Origin: Vibrio harveyi NBRC 15634 = ATCC 14126 = KCTC 12724
GTDB taxonomy: Bacteria > Pseudomonadota > Gammaproteobacteria > Enterobacterales > Vibrionaceae
NCBI RefSeq assembly: GCF_001591145.1
Contig: NZ_BCUF01000014.1
Span: 1 to 64,000, forward strand
DNA: 64,000 nucleotides
Direction: 5' to 3'
The notes beneath the pieces were generated by a model. That model worked only from the letters and a program-made list of their open reading frames with translations. It did not search any database and had not been told where the DNA came from. Positions within the stretch are counted from its first letter, which is position 1. The number at the start of each line of letters is the position of its first letter. Positions 54,201-62,670 of this stretch are shown here, one piece after another. The position numbers and the translations under genes are program-made.

Positions 54201-55583
54201 ATGAAGCCATACCTATATTCTGCGCTAGTCGCGCTCCTTTCTTCTTCTGCCATGGCTTATGATGTTAAGTCTGGTGGCAAAACCAGCGTCAAAAAAGACG
54301 GCGCTAACGCGTATTCTCTTCCTGCTGCTAACCTGCCGATGAGCAAACGGCTGGACTTTAGTGTCGGCAACAGTTTCTTCCGTAACCCTTGGGTACAAGC
54401 GCCTGCATCAACAGACGCTCGCGATGGACTGGGACCTTTGTTTAACACGAATGGTTGCCAAAACTGCCATATCAAAGATGGGCGTGGTCATCCGCCGGAA
54501 AAAGACGATTTGCATGCGGTCTCTATGCTAGTGCGCCTCAGTATTCCAGCAATGACTCCGGAGCAGAAAAAAGCGTACATCAAAGATGGCGGTATCCCTG
54601 AGCCAACTTACGGTGGGCAGCTACAAGATTTTGCACTGCAAGATCAAACGCCGGAAGGCAAAATCAATATCAGTTACACCGACGTGCCAGTTACTTTTAA
54701 AGATGGCACCAAGGTCGTACTCAGAAAGCCAGTGCTGCAAATTACGGATTTAGGTTATGGGGCGATGCACCCAGATACAGAGTTCTCTGCGCGTGTTGCT
54801 CCGCCAATGATCGGTCTTGGTTTGCTGGAGAGCATTCCCGATAAAACGTTGCTGGCTTGGACTGACGAGCAAGATACAAACAAAGATGGTATCTCTGGCA
54901 AAGTGAATAAAGTGTGGGACATCGAAAAAGACGATTTCTCAATTGGTCGATTTGGCTGGAAAGCAGGGCAACCGACGCTCATGCAACAAAACGCCGCTGC
55001 ATTTAACGGCGATGTGGGTCTGACTAGTCATTTGTTCCCGAACGAAAACTGCACTTCTAAGCAGACGATTTGTGATGACATGCCTAATGGCGGCAAACCA
55101 GAGGTGAGTAAAAATATCCTCGATTTTGTTGAGTTCTATAGTCAACATCTCGCAGTACCGGCACGTCGAAATATCAATGATCCCGAGGTTCAGCTTGGTC
55201 AGCAGATTTTTGCGTCTTCTGGCTGCGAAAGTTGCCACAAGACGAGCGTAAAAACCGCTAAGCGACCGGAATTACCGGCTCTTTCTGAGCAACTTATTCA
55301 CCCTTATACCGATATGCTTCTGCATGACATGGGTGACGGCTTGGCAGATAACCGTCCTGAGTACCTAGCGAATGGCCGTGAATGGCGAACCGCGCCGTTA
55401 TGGGGAATTGGTTATACCGAAGAGGTAAATGGTCATACTTACTTCTTACATGACGGTCGTGCACGTAACTTAATGGAAGCCGTATTGTGGCACGGCGGCG
55501 AGGCAGAAACGGCTAAGCAAAACGTTTTAGCGCTCAACAAGAAAGAACGCGACGCATTGATCGCATTCCTGAATTCTCTATAA
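54201..55583 (+). CDS. Di-heme cytochrome c, thiol-oxidoreductase family
   Basis: This is an exported 460-aa protein of the di-heme oxidoreductase family (thiol oxidoreductase, COG3488) that accompanies imelysins. A signal peptide (LYSALVALLSSSAMA) precedes the two heme motifs, CQNCHIKDGRGHPP near residue 93 and CESCHK near residue 341. The C-terminal half carries GIGYTEEVNGHTYFLHDGRARNLMEAVLWHGGEAE, which is conserved in this group. Redox work on iron is inferred from the cluster. It starts 92 bp after irpA, past a terminator, and the second imelysin starts 10 bp past its stop. Confidence 0.88.
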   Translation: MKPYLYSALVALLSSSAMAYDVKSGGKTSVKKDGANAYSLPAANLPMSKRLDFSVGNSFFRNPWVQAPASTDARDGLGPLFNTNGCQNCHIKDGRGHPPEKDDLHAVSMLVRLSIPAMTPEQKKAYIKDGGIPEPTYGGQLQDFALQDQTPEGKINISYTDVPVTFKDGTKVVLRKPVLQITDLGYGAMHPDTEFSARVAPPMIGLGLLESIPDKTLLAWTDEQDTNKDGISGKVNKVWDIEKDDFSIGRFGWKAGQPTLMQQNAAAFNGDVGLTSHLFPNENCTSKQTICDDMPNGGKPEVSKNILDFVEFYSQHLAVPARRNINDPEVQLGQQIFASSGCESCHKTSVKTAKRPELPALSEQLIHPYTDMLLHDMGDGLADNRPEYLANGREWRTAPLWGIGYTEEVNGHTYFLHDGRARNLMEAVLWHGGEAETAKQNVLALNKKERDALIAFLNSL

Positions 55584-55593
55584 GGAGCCAACC

Positions 55594-56631
55594 ATGAAAA
55601 TAACTTTGTTAGTGAGTGCGATTGCCGCAACGTTAAGTTTGGCTGGCTGCCAATCGACAAACGGGTCAAGCTCTGTTGAGCCCGAGAGTACAAGCCATAT
55701 TTCACAAAACGTATACGAGGTGGAGTTTAACGCGGCACAGGCGTTTGTAACTCAGACAACCAAGTTAGAGCAGAGCCTCACAGAATACTGTGCTTCACAA
55801 ATGAAAGGTGACGCACAAATTAAGCAGCAATGGCATCAAACCATGTTGGTGTGGATGGCATTACAAGGGCAAGAGCGTGGACCTGCGACCGCATTAGAGC
55901 AGAGCTGGAATGTGCAATTTTGGCCAGATAAGAAGAACACGACTGGACGAAAAATGTCGGTCTTAACGAAGTCTGACCAAATTTGGAGCGCAGAGGATAT
56001 TTCGACTCAAAGCGTAACAGTACAAGGGTTGGGTGCGCTGGAATGGTTGCTTTACGACAAGGCGTCGAGTTTATCTACTAATAGCAATACGTGTGCTACC
56101 AGTATTGCGATTGCAGAAAACCTTAATAACAAAGCAAACATCATTGCAGATTCATGGGCACAAAACCCATGGAAGTCATTAGACATGACGGAGTGGGAGT
56201 CTGAGTACATTTCGTTGCTGTCTAATCAATTAGAATACAGCATGAAGAAGCTGAGCCGCCCATTGGCCAAAATAGGCAAACCGCGTCCTTATTTCTCAGA
56301 ATCATGGCGTTCACAAACTTCATTGTCTAACTTGAAGGCTAACCTTGAAGCGTTACAGGCTCTCTATCTTGCTAACGGCTCTGGTTTAGATGCATTGCTT
56401 CGTGAGCAGGGGCATAGTGAATTAGCTGATCGTGTTGTTCATCAATTTGATATGGCATTGGATACGTGGCCTGAAGATAAAAGTTTGTTTGCCGCGCTGC
56501 AAACCAAAGACGGTTATCGAATGGTTCTCGCACAATACAACAAGCTTGAGCAACTGAAGTATCTGATCCACGAAGAGGTGGCTATCGAACTTGGTGTCGT
56601 TATAGGATTCAATGCAACCGATGGTGACTGA
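55594..56631 (+). CDS. Second imelysin-like protein, lipoprotein
   Basis: A 345-aa imelysin-family protein with a lipoprotein signal (lipobox SLAGC), so likely anchored in the outer membrane facing the periplasm. Compared with IrpA, the usual GxHxxE motif appears as GLGALEWLLYD, so the His is replaced by Gly while the Glu is kept. The rest, LSRPLAKIGKPRPYFSESWRSQ, is typical of the group. It starts after TAAGGAGCC and overlaps the DUF1513 gene by 20 bp. The cluster irpA, di-heme, imelysin, DUF1513 is conserved in Vibrio. Confidence 0.85.
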   Translation: MKITLLVSAIAATLSLAGCQSTNGSSSVEPESTSHISQNVYEVEFNAAQAFVTQTTKLEQSLTEYCASQMKGDAQIKQQWHQTMLVWMALQGQERGPATALEQSWNVQFWPDKKNTTGRKMSVLTKSDQIWSAEDISTQSVTVQGLGALEWLLYDKASSLSTNSNTCATSIAIAENLNNKANIIADSWAQNPWKSLDMTEWESEYISLLSNQLEYSMKKLSRPLAKIGKPRPYFSESWRSQTSLSNLKANLEALQALYLANGSGLDALLREQGHSELADRVVHQFDMALDTWPEDKSLFAALQTKDGYRMVLAQYNKLEQLKYLIHEEVAIELGVVIGFNATDGD

Positions 56632-57694
56632 TCAAACTCGCCGAACCTTACTGAAAGCCGCTTTGTTTGGAGCGGCTGCACCTGTTATGCCGTTCGGTTG
56701 CACTTCAACAAACACACGCGAGCCTGCTTTGATTGGCTGCTCTATCATTGGACGCGACAAATACGCTGCCGTAGTTGCCGATGAACATGGCATGCCGCTG
56801 TCTTCGCTGCCAATCCCTGAACGGGGTCATGGCGTGGCGACCAACCCGCAAGGTCATGCGGTTGTCTTTGGTCGTCGTCCCGGCACCTTTTTTATGGTGT
56901 TTGACTATCGTTCGGAGCAAATGGTCAAACTGGAGTTAGCAAAAGCGGACCGCCATTTCTATGGGCATGGTGTTTACTCCCATGATGGTCATTACTTATT
57001 TGCTACTGAGGGGGAAAGGGGAACAAGCCGAGGGATCATCGGAGTTTATGATGCGCAAAGGCAGTATCAAAAAATTGATGAATTGAGTGGATTTGGTCTC
57101 GGACCTCATGAAGTCATCATGATGCCTGACGGCGCTTTAGCCATTGGTGTTGGTGGCGTCCACACGAATGGACGCGAGCCGCTTAATCTAAATACCATGA
57201 CGCCAAGTCTGAGCTATCTTTCGCAAGAAGGAGAATTGTTAGACCAAGTGTCTTTACCCGATCATAAGCTGAGTATTCGTCACCTTGCACATGATGGTGT
57301 TGAGACAGTGCTTTGCGGTCAGCAATATCGTGGTGAGCCGGATGAATTCCCAGCTTTGATCGCCATGCATACGCGTGGTGGTGAAATGCAAGATTTGCAA
57401 GCTGAACCGGAGCAGTGGGCGCGTTTTAATCATTATGTGGCAAGCATTGCTGCGACAGAAGATTGGATATTAGCAACATCACCTCTGGGAAGTTGTTACG
57501 GTATTTGGTCGAAATCCACCGGGCAGTTGGTTGAATTGAATGCACTACCAGATGCTTCTGGTGTCGTCACTTACGGTGATGAGTTTCGCGTCAGCTCTGG
57601 CGCAGGGAGAGTGGTCGAACAAAGACCTACAGAGTCAAAGAATACTTTTGCTAGCGGCGTTCAATGGGATAACCATTGGGCGAGAATTGTCTAG
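56612..57694 (+). CDS. DUF1513 protein with Tat signal
   Basis: A 360-aa exported protein of family DUF1513, always found next to imelysins and di-heme cytochromes. The N-terminus is Tat-like (TDQTRRTLLKAALFGAAAP, with twin Arg) and a Cys follows (PFGC). The body has repeated strands (GYRGHGV... type: HFYGHGVYSHDGHYLFATEGE, GLGPHEVIMMPDGALAIGVGG), consistent with a beta-propeller. The ATG at 56612 has AGGA close upstream; the next ATG at 56621 is the alternative. It is the last gene of the iron-linked cluster. Function unknown. Confidence 0.82.
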   Translation: MQPMVTDQTRRTLLKAALFGAAAPVMPFGCTSTNTREPALIGCSIIGRDKYAAVVADEHGMPLSSLPIPERGHGVATNPQGHAVVFGRRPGTFFMVFDYRSEQMVKLELAKADRHFYGHGVYSHDGHYLFATEGERGTSRGIIGVYDAQRQYQKIDELSGFGLGPHEVIMMPDGALAIGVGGVHTNGREPLNLNTMTPSLSYLSQEGELLDQVSLPDHKLSIRHLAHDGVETVLCGQQYRGEPDEFPALIAMHTRGGEMQDLQAEPEQWARFNHYVASIAATEDWILATSPLGSCYGIWSKSTGQLVELNALPDASGVVTYGDEFRVSSGAGRVVEQRPTESKNTFASGVQWDNHWARIV

Positions 57695-57798
57695 AAAGAT
57701 CATTAAGTAACATCTTATTGAGAATCTTGTTGGCATTTTCGTTTGCAGATTCTTAATTTTAAAGCGGCAACCCGTGAGATATTTGCCATACTTTTTTT

Positions 57799-59391
57799 AT
57801 GGCACGTAACGAAGGGATCGTTTCAGTGATTGCTAGACTCATAATGATAACGGCACTTTTGGTGCCGTTTTGCAGCTTTTCAACCGTGGTTTCTCCCGAT
57901 GCATCTGCACAAACAGAGCAAGAGGGCGCGGTTGAGCAGTTGTCTGTGGAGAAGATGATCCACTATCCAGATATCATCGATCAGCTTTACCAAAGCACCA
58001 ACTACCGTCTCAACTGGGAAAATGAAACTGATGTTGATCAACTCATCTTTCAAATTGAGCTGGTGGCATTGGCGGATGTGACCTCTGAATTTGATGACCA
58101 ACTGCGACGTATTGAACAAGTACGCGAACAAGGTGATGAGCTTGACTTTGATCTGGTGATGAGTGATTCACTCCTCATGTATTTGTCCTACCTTGAACAA
58201 GTTCCACAAGAAGGCATCAATTGGCTATTTGCAAATAAAGTTCACGTCAAACTGCCTGCGCCAAGTATCGAAACGCTGTCGTTGTTGAGTAATGAAATCA
58301 CGGTAGGCAAACTTGACCAGTTTCTTGCCGAACTTCGCTCCCCCCTACAAATGGATGTATCATTTAATACCGCCTTTGCTTCATTATCGACTTACGCGCA
58401 GTTTGAGTTCCCTTTGTATCAGCAAGAGCAGAGATTGGCGAGAGTCGGAGACGAGCTATTTGATAAATCGAGCCTGATAGCGCGGATGCAAATCGTGGGC
58501 GTTGAAGTCGGTCATTTAGACACAGAGACCACACGTTATGATGAAAACCTAGAACTGGCGGTGATGGAGTTTCAACGTATTCATGGCTTGAAGCAAGACG
58601 GTATCATCGGCCCCAATACGATTCGCTGGATCAACTTCTCTCCTGAGCAACGATTGCACTCTCTAGCACTTAACGCAGAGCGCTCGCGGATTTGGGCAAA
58701 AGAGCGTGATAACGTGGTGTTTGTCAATGTCCCCGGCTACGAAGTGACCTACTGGCATCAAGGACAAGCACTGTTTGAATCCAAGGTAGTGGTAGGGAGA
58801 GCATCACGCAAGACCCCAATCATGACGGGCACGCTCGATTCCGTTATCTTAAACCCAACTTGGAATGTTCCTTGGAAGATCATGGTTAAGGACATCATCC
58901 CTAAGGTGAAGCGTAATCCCATGTATCTGATCGAGCATAATATCCAGATCATCCGATCATGGACCTCGCAAGAGATCATTGACCCAACCACAATTAACTG
59001 GGCAACGGTCAACCCAAAAAGCTTTCCTTACCGGATGAGACAGTCATCGGGTTCGCACAATGCTTTGGGGTTGTACAAGTTTAATATGCCGAACCCACAA
59101 GCAATCTATCTACACGATACTCCAAGCAAAAACTTGTTCGATCAAGATCGGAGAGCATTCAGTTCAGGGTGTGTTCGCGTTGAGCATGCTGATCAACTTG
59201 CTGAGTTGCTCTTTAAAACGCAAGGTCTTGAAGAACGGTTAGCGAAAAAACGTCAAAGTGGACGTCGCTCCAACACCTCAGTGCCTTTGAGTGAGCGAAT
59301 TCAAGTGCACATCATTTATCAAACCGCGTGGTTAGAAGAAGGCACGCTCTACTACCGTGATGATATTTATCAATACGACGACCAAGGGTAA
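57799..59391 (+). CDS. L,D-transpeptidase of the LdtD (YcbB) type
   Basis: This 530-aa periplasmic enzyme makes 3-3 crosslinks in peptidoglycan. It has an N-terminal signal/anchor (VIARLIMITALLVPFCS), a peptidoglycan-binding domain around residue 250 (LAVMEFQRIHGLKQDGIIGPNTIRWIN) and a C-terminal YkuD domain with the active-site motif YLHDTPSKNLFDQDRRAFSS followed by GCVRVEH, where the Cys is catalytic. The length is typical of YcbB (E. coli LdtD 615 aa) but somewhat shorter. It is followed by MepK- and YcbL-like genes, the same order as ycbB-ycbK-ycbL in E. coli. Confidence 0.9.
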   Translation: MARNEGIVSVIARLIMITALLVPFCSFSTVVSPDASAQTEQEGAVEQLSVEKMIHYPDIIDQLYQSTNYRLNWENETDVDQLIFQIELVALADVTSEFDDQLRRIEQVREQGDELDFDLVMSDSLLMYLSYLEQVPQEGINWLFANKVHVKLPAPSIETLSLLSNEITVGKLDQFLAELRSPLQMDVSFNTAFASLSTYAQFEFPLYQQEQRLARVGDELFDKSSLIARMQIVGVEVGHLDTETTRYDENLELAVMEFQRIHGLKQDGIIGPNTIRWINFSPEQRLHSLALNAERSRIWAKERDNVVFVNVPGYEVTYWHQGQALFESKVVVGRASRKTPIMTGTLDSVILNPTWNVPWKIMVKDIIPKVKRNPMYLIEHNIQIIRSWTSQEIIDPTTINWATVNPKSFPYRMRQSSGSHNALGLYKFNMPNPQAIYLHDTPSKNLFDQDRRAFSSGCVRVEHADQLAELLFKTQGLEERLAKKRQSGRRSNTSVPLSERIQVHIIYQTAWLEEGTLYYRDDIYQYDDQG

Positions 59392-59564
59392 AGGGCACAC
59401 TTAATTTAAGAAAATTTACAATTAAGAAAATCTGTTTTTTGTTCAATAAGTAAGCAAAAAATCCAGCCTAAAAGCGACAAGCCGGACCGGTTTATGCATT
59501 TGACGCGTTAAATAGGTTTCGGTAATGTCCGCTGCTCGTACAGTAATTGAGCAGTATATTTGTC

Positions 59565-60113
59565 ATGGTAAGTCGTAATTTTTCCCGTCGTGATTTTCTT
59601 AAAATGACCGCTGGTGGTGTTGTGGTCGCCTCGGCGATGCCAAGTTTGTCTTGGGCTTCATTGCCTGATGAACCTCGTGTGCTTGCGATGAATAATCTCA
59701 ATACTGGTGAGCTTTTGGAGTCATGCTACTTCAACGGTAGTACTTATGTGGACGAGGAACTTAAACGGCTTGATAAGTTTTGTCGTGACCATCGTCGCAA
59801 CGAAATCCATCCAATGGACCGCCGCTTATTTGATCAAATCAGTCAGATCCAAGCACTGATAGGTACCGATGCAGAGGTAATTGTGATTTCAGGGTACCGT
59901 TCGCCTCTAACGAATGCATCGCTACGCAACAACTCTTCTGGCGTGGCAAAGAAAAGCATGCACATGGAAGGCAAAGCGATCGATTTTCGCTTAGATGGCG
60001 TCAAGCTTTCGACCGTGCGTGATGCCGCATTAAGTTTAAAAGCGGGTGGTGTTGGCTATTACCCACGCAGTAACTTTGTACATATCGATACCGGCGCAGT
60101 ACGTTCTTGGTAA
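59565..60113 (+). CDS. mepK: MepK-like murein endopeptidase (YcbK, DUF882)
   Basis: MepK cleaves 3-3 crosslinks in peptidoglycan and thus acts on the product of L,D-transpeptidases. The 182-aa protein starts with a Tat signal with twin Arg (NFSRRDFLKMTAGGVVVASA) and contains the zinc-peptidase core: ISGYRSPLTN, the zinc ligands in SMHMEGKAIDFRL and the C-terminal VHIDTG. The ATG at 59565 is used; the frame starts upstream at a TTG at 59547. It lies 173 bp after the L,D-transpeptidase and 130 bp before ycbL. This pairing suggests joint control of 3-3 crosslinks. Confidence 0.88.
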   Translation: MVSRNFSRRDFLKMTAGGVVVASAMPSLSWASLPDEPRVLAMNNLNTGELLESCYFNGSTYVDEELKRLDKFCRDHRRNEIHPMDRRLFDQISQIQALIGTDAEVIVISGYRSPLTNASLRNNSSGVAKKSMHMEGKAIDFRLDGVKLSTVRDAALSLKAGGVGYYPRSNFVHIDTGAVRSW

Positions 60114-60243
60114 TGCCTGCCTAAGACTTAATTTATTGACGTAGAAAGTCGTTAATTACCCATGGCTCAGCGCTTGAAGTCACTCAGGCTTAGTGTCATA
60201 GTTGCCGCAGTTTTCACGAAAATTTATTCGGTATAGGTTATCT

Positions 60244-60900
60244 ATGGCTCTGAAGTACCAAGTTGTTCCCGTAACATCTTTCTCTCAAAACTGTTCCATT
60301 GTCTGGTGTGATGAAACCATGAAGGGCATTGTGGTTGACCCGGGTGGTGATGAAAAGCAACTGGCAATGCTGATCAAAGAGTTGGGTGTTGAGGTTGTAA
60401 ACCTAGTTCTGACACACGGTCACTTAGACCATGTGGGCGGCACTGAACCATTATCTGCTCTTCTTGGTGGCACTGAAATTGTTGGACCACACAAAGCGGA
60501 TAACTTCTGGTTGCAAGGCTTGGAAGGTCAGAGTCAAATGTTTGGGTTCCCATTGACTGAAGCGTTTGAACCACATCAATGGCTAAATGAGGGCGATAAG
60601 GTCTCTTTTGGCAACCAAACTTTAGATGTTATTCATACGCCTGGACATACGCCTGGTCACGTTGTGCTTTACAGTGAAGAAGCTCGTCTTGCTTTCGTTG
60701 GTGATGTTTTGTTTAACGGCAGTGTAGGTCGTACAGATTTCCCTCAAGGGGACTTCAATACATTGATAAGTTCGATCAAAGAAAAGCTGTGGCCACTCGG
60801 CAACGATGTAACTTTCGTTCCTGGGCATGGCCCACAATCGACGTTTGGTCATGAACGCAAGACAAACCCATTCGTTGCAGACGAAATGCCTCTATATTAA
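60244..60900 (+). CDS. YcbL-like MBL-fold hydrolase (glyoxalase II type)
   Basis: A 218-aa metallo-beta-lactamase-fold hydrolase, related to YcbL of Enterobacteria and to glyoxalase II. The metal motif LTHGHLDHVGG is complete, with ETIVGPH... region and HTPGHTPGHVVLY and the late GHGPQST. The ATG at 60244 is preferred over the upstream frame start at 60202 because it aligns with YcbL. It follows mepK as ycbL follows ycbK in E. coli. The natural substrate is not known for YcbL; thioesterase activity on S-lactoylglutathione is plausible. Confidence 0.85.
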   Translation: MALKYQVVPVTSFSQNCSIVWCDETMKGIVVDPGGDEKQLAMLIKELGVEVVNLVLTHGHLDHVGGTEPLSALLGGTEIVGPHKADNFWLQGLEGQSQMFGFPLTEAFEPHQWLNEGDKVSFGNQTLDVIHTPGHTPGHVVLYSEEARLAFVGDVLFNGSVGRTDFPQGDFNTLISSIKEKLWPLGNDVTFVPGHGPQSTFGHERKTNPFVADEMPLY

Positions 60901-60911
60901 GGCGCATTGAA

Positions 60912-61580
60912 TTAAGCATCTGGCTCGGCGGCAGCTAAGTAACGTCGAGCCAATCCTACAAACTCTTCAGCTTCTCGGTCTAAGTCACTGGCTGAAATAA
61001 ACACGTCATAGCCGTAAAACTGCCTCTGATACTTCATTCTATTCGCCAGCATGGCTTGTAGACCTTCGTAATGCATGCCTTCTTGATTAATGTATGGAGC
61101 TGGGTCTAACACCATATCTTCAAATTTTGTTTCGCAATTATTTTGTCTTGCGCCTAAGTAAAGCAAAGCTCGTTGCCCTAATAAAATTTCCGTTGCGATT
61201 CGAGGACAGATCGAGTTGAGATAAGGGGAATAGTGCTTCAAGCGAATACCAATCCAAGGTAAAGGCTGATGCCAACCTTCTTGCTCGTAGGTGCAAATAC
61301 CGATTGAATCAATGTCTTTCCAACGTAGTACCCAGCCGCCTTTGAAAAGATGTTGCTGGAAATGAGAAGCGGTGAGCGTGAAAGAGACCTGACTCTTTTT
61401 GATCATTACAATGGCAAAGCCAACGATGAATGCCATCAAGATCACCGACAACATGGCTTGTTTCCATCCTGGAGCAATTAAAACCAGAAATAAGGTAATC
61501 GTGACAACCATAAACATGATCAATTTGTTGATGGGGGAGTCAGATTTGAAATGTGAGTTGCTGAGATGCCGCGTTTCCAT
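60912..61580 (-). CDS. DUF2982 membrane protein
   Basis: A 222-aa protein with two adjacent N-terminal membrane helices (LIMFMVVTITLFLVLIAPG and MLSVILMAFIVGFAIVMI), then a soluble domain of about 150 residues (FKGGWVLRWKDIDSIGICTYEQ, LPWIGIRLKHYSPYL), with a PH-like feel to its strand order. I recognise it as DUF2982, a family of unknown function in Vibrio and relatives. The start ATG at 61580 is chosen because GAGG lies 8 bp upstream; the frame continues to 61601. It is convergent with the ycbL gene, with 11 bp between stops. Confidence 0.7.
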   Translation of the reverse strand: METRHLSNSHFKSDSPINKLIMFMVVTITLFLVLIAPGWKQAMLSVILMAFIVGFAIVMIKKSQVSFTLTASHFQQHLFKGGWVLRWKDIDSIGICTYEQEGWHQPLPWIGIRLKHYSPYLNSICPRIATEILLGQRALLYLGARQNNCETKFEDMVLDPAPYINQEGMHYEGLQAMLANRMKYQRQFYGYDVFISASDLDREAEEFVGLARRYLAAAEPDA

Positions 61581-61850
61581 GCTTTTAGCCTCATTGAACA
61601 ATGGTGTTGAGACTCTTGTTTTTGATATTCATTTACTTGCTTATCAGAAACAAAGAACCTCTGTTTTTATACCCAGTATTCAATAAATCCGTTCACAATT
61701 TATCTGATTAAATAGTAGACGTTCTATGCAATGAGCGCATTTTTCATCGCGTTTCGCCGCTAAAACCTACAAATCGTTTGTGATTTTTGGTATAAAACGC
61801 GCTTCAAATTTTCATCCCTGCTGAGATGCAGTGAACTGGAGAAATATTCA

Positions 61851-62255
61851 ATGAGACTTGCTCATAAGCGTAAAGTGCAGATGAAACTGCAAAAACGCAT
61901 TAAAGCGACAGTAGCAAACGTAGTTGCAGCACCGAAGGCGGCTAAACCTGTTGTTGAGAAAGCAGCAGCACCTTCCGTTGCTAAAAAAGCTGTTGCTGAA
62001 AAAGCAGTAGCTGAGAAGAAAGTAGCTGCAGCAAAAACGGTTGAGGTTGCACTTACTCCTAAGCAGCAACAAGTACTAGATATCGTTGTAGCAAACGCAG
62101 AAGGTATCAACCCTAAAGGTATCGGTCTGGCTGCTGGTCAAGAAGACACTAAAGCGGCATCATGGGCTACTGGCGCACTGAAGAAGCTTCTTGAAGAAAA
62201 CCTAGTTCAAAAAGAGCAGTTAGCAGGTAACAAAGTTATCTATAAAGCAGTTTAA
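61851..62255 (+). CDS. Histone-H1-like, Ala/Lys-rich protein with a winged-helix-like C-terminus
   Basis: A 134-aa basic protein in two parts. Residues ~1-65 are rich in Ala, Lys and Val with repeats of the type AEKAVAEKK and PKAAKPVVEKAAAPSVAK, like histone H1 and bacterial AlgP/HctB-type tails. Residues ~68-134 look like a small winged helix (LTPKQQQVLDIVVANAEGIN, KKLLEENLVQKEQLAGNKVI). I do not know a named family; a nucleoid- or RNA-binding role is plausible by composition only. GGAG lies 9 bp before the ATG. A good terminator follows. It shows strong codon bias, so it may be abundant. Confidence 0.75.
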   Translation: MRLAHKRKVQMKLQKRIKATVANVVAAPKAAKPVVEKAAAPSVAKKAVAEKAVAEKKVAAAKTVEVALTPKQQQVLDIVVANAEGINPKGIGLAAGQEDTKAASWATGALKKLLEENLVQKEQLAGNKVIYKAV

Positions 62256-62284
62256 TTACCGCTGTAATTCTGTTTTTTGCATTA

Positions 62285-62314
62285 AATACCTCGGCATTGA
62301 CCGGGGTATTTTTT
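62285..62314 (+). terminator. Terminator of the histone-H1-like gene
   Basis: AATACCTCGG and CCGGGGTATT form a 10-bp stem with a 6-nt loop followed by a T run, 30 bp past the stop. Confidence 0.88.
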
Positions 62315-62417
62315 TACCTTAAGAGCGGCTTTTTCCCTTCCATAATTGAGCATTCTAACGATACAAACCCGTCATTTGTCACAATTTATTAAATACTGTG
62401 TAAATTCTTTCGCAGTT

Positions 62418-62433
62418 AACCACGTACGTGGTT
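62418..62433. promoter_or_regulatory. 16-bp palindrome upstream of the TRAP transporter
   Basis: AACCACGTACGTGGTT is a perfect palindrome, about 240 bp before the TRAP substrate-binding gene, in a 415-bp gap (62256-62670) with no other gene that I can see. It could be a regulator site (GntR- or LacI-like), but the regulator is unknown. Confidence 0.35.
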
Positions 62434-62670
62434 TCTATGCTGCTCTCACCAAATGAAATAGATAACATTCTGATTTTAAGACTTTGTTTCATGATGATCG
62501 CTTATCACCTACGCAGAAATACGTAATACTAACGACTAAGCCTAGCTTATAGACACCGATTTGTTGCGTGTTCATGCCCATTTCTTACTTCCAAGTAATG
62601 TCCCATCTTCTATATCGAATCCTTATGTAATGGATGACAACAATAACCTTGGTGACAAAGGACGTGAACG

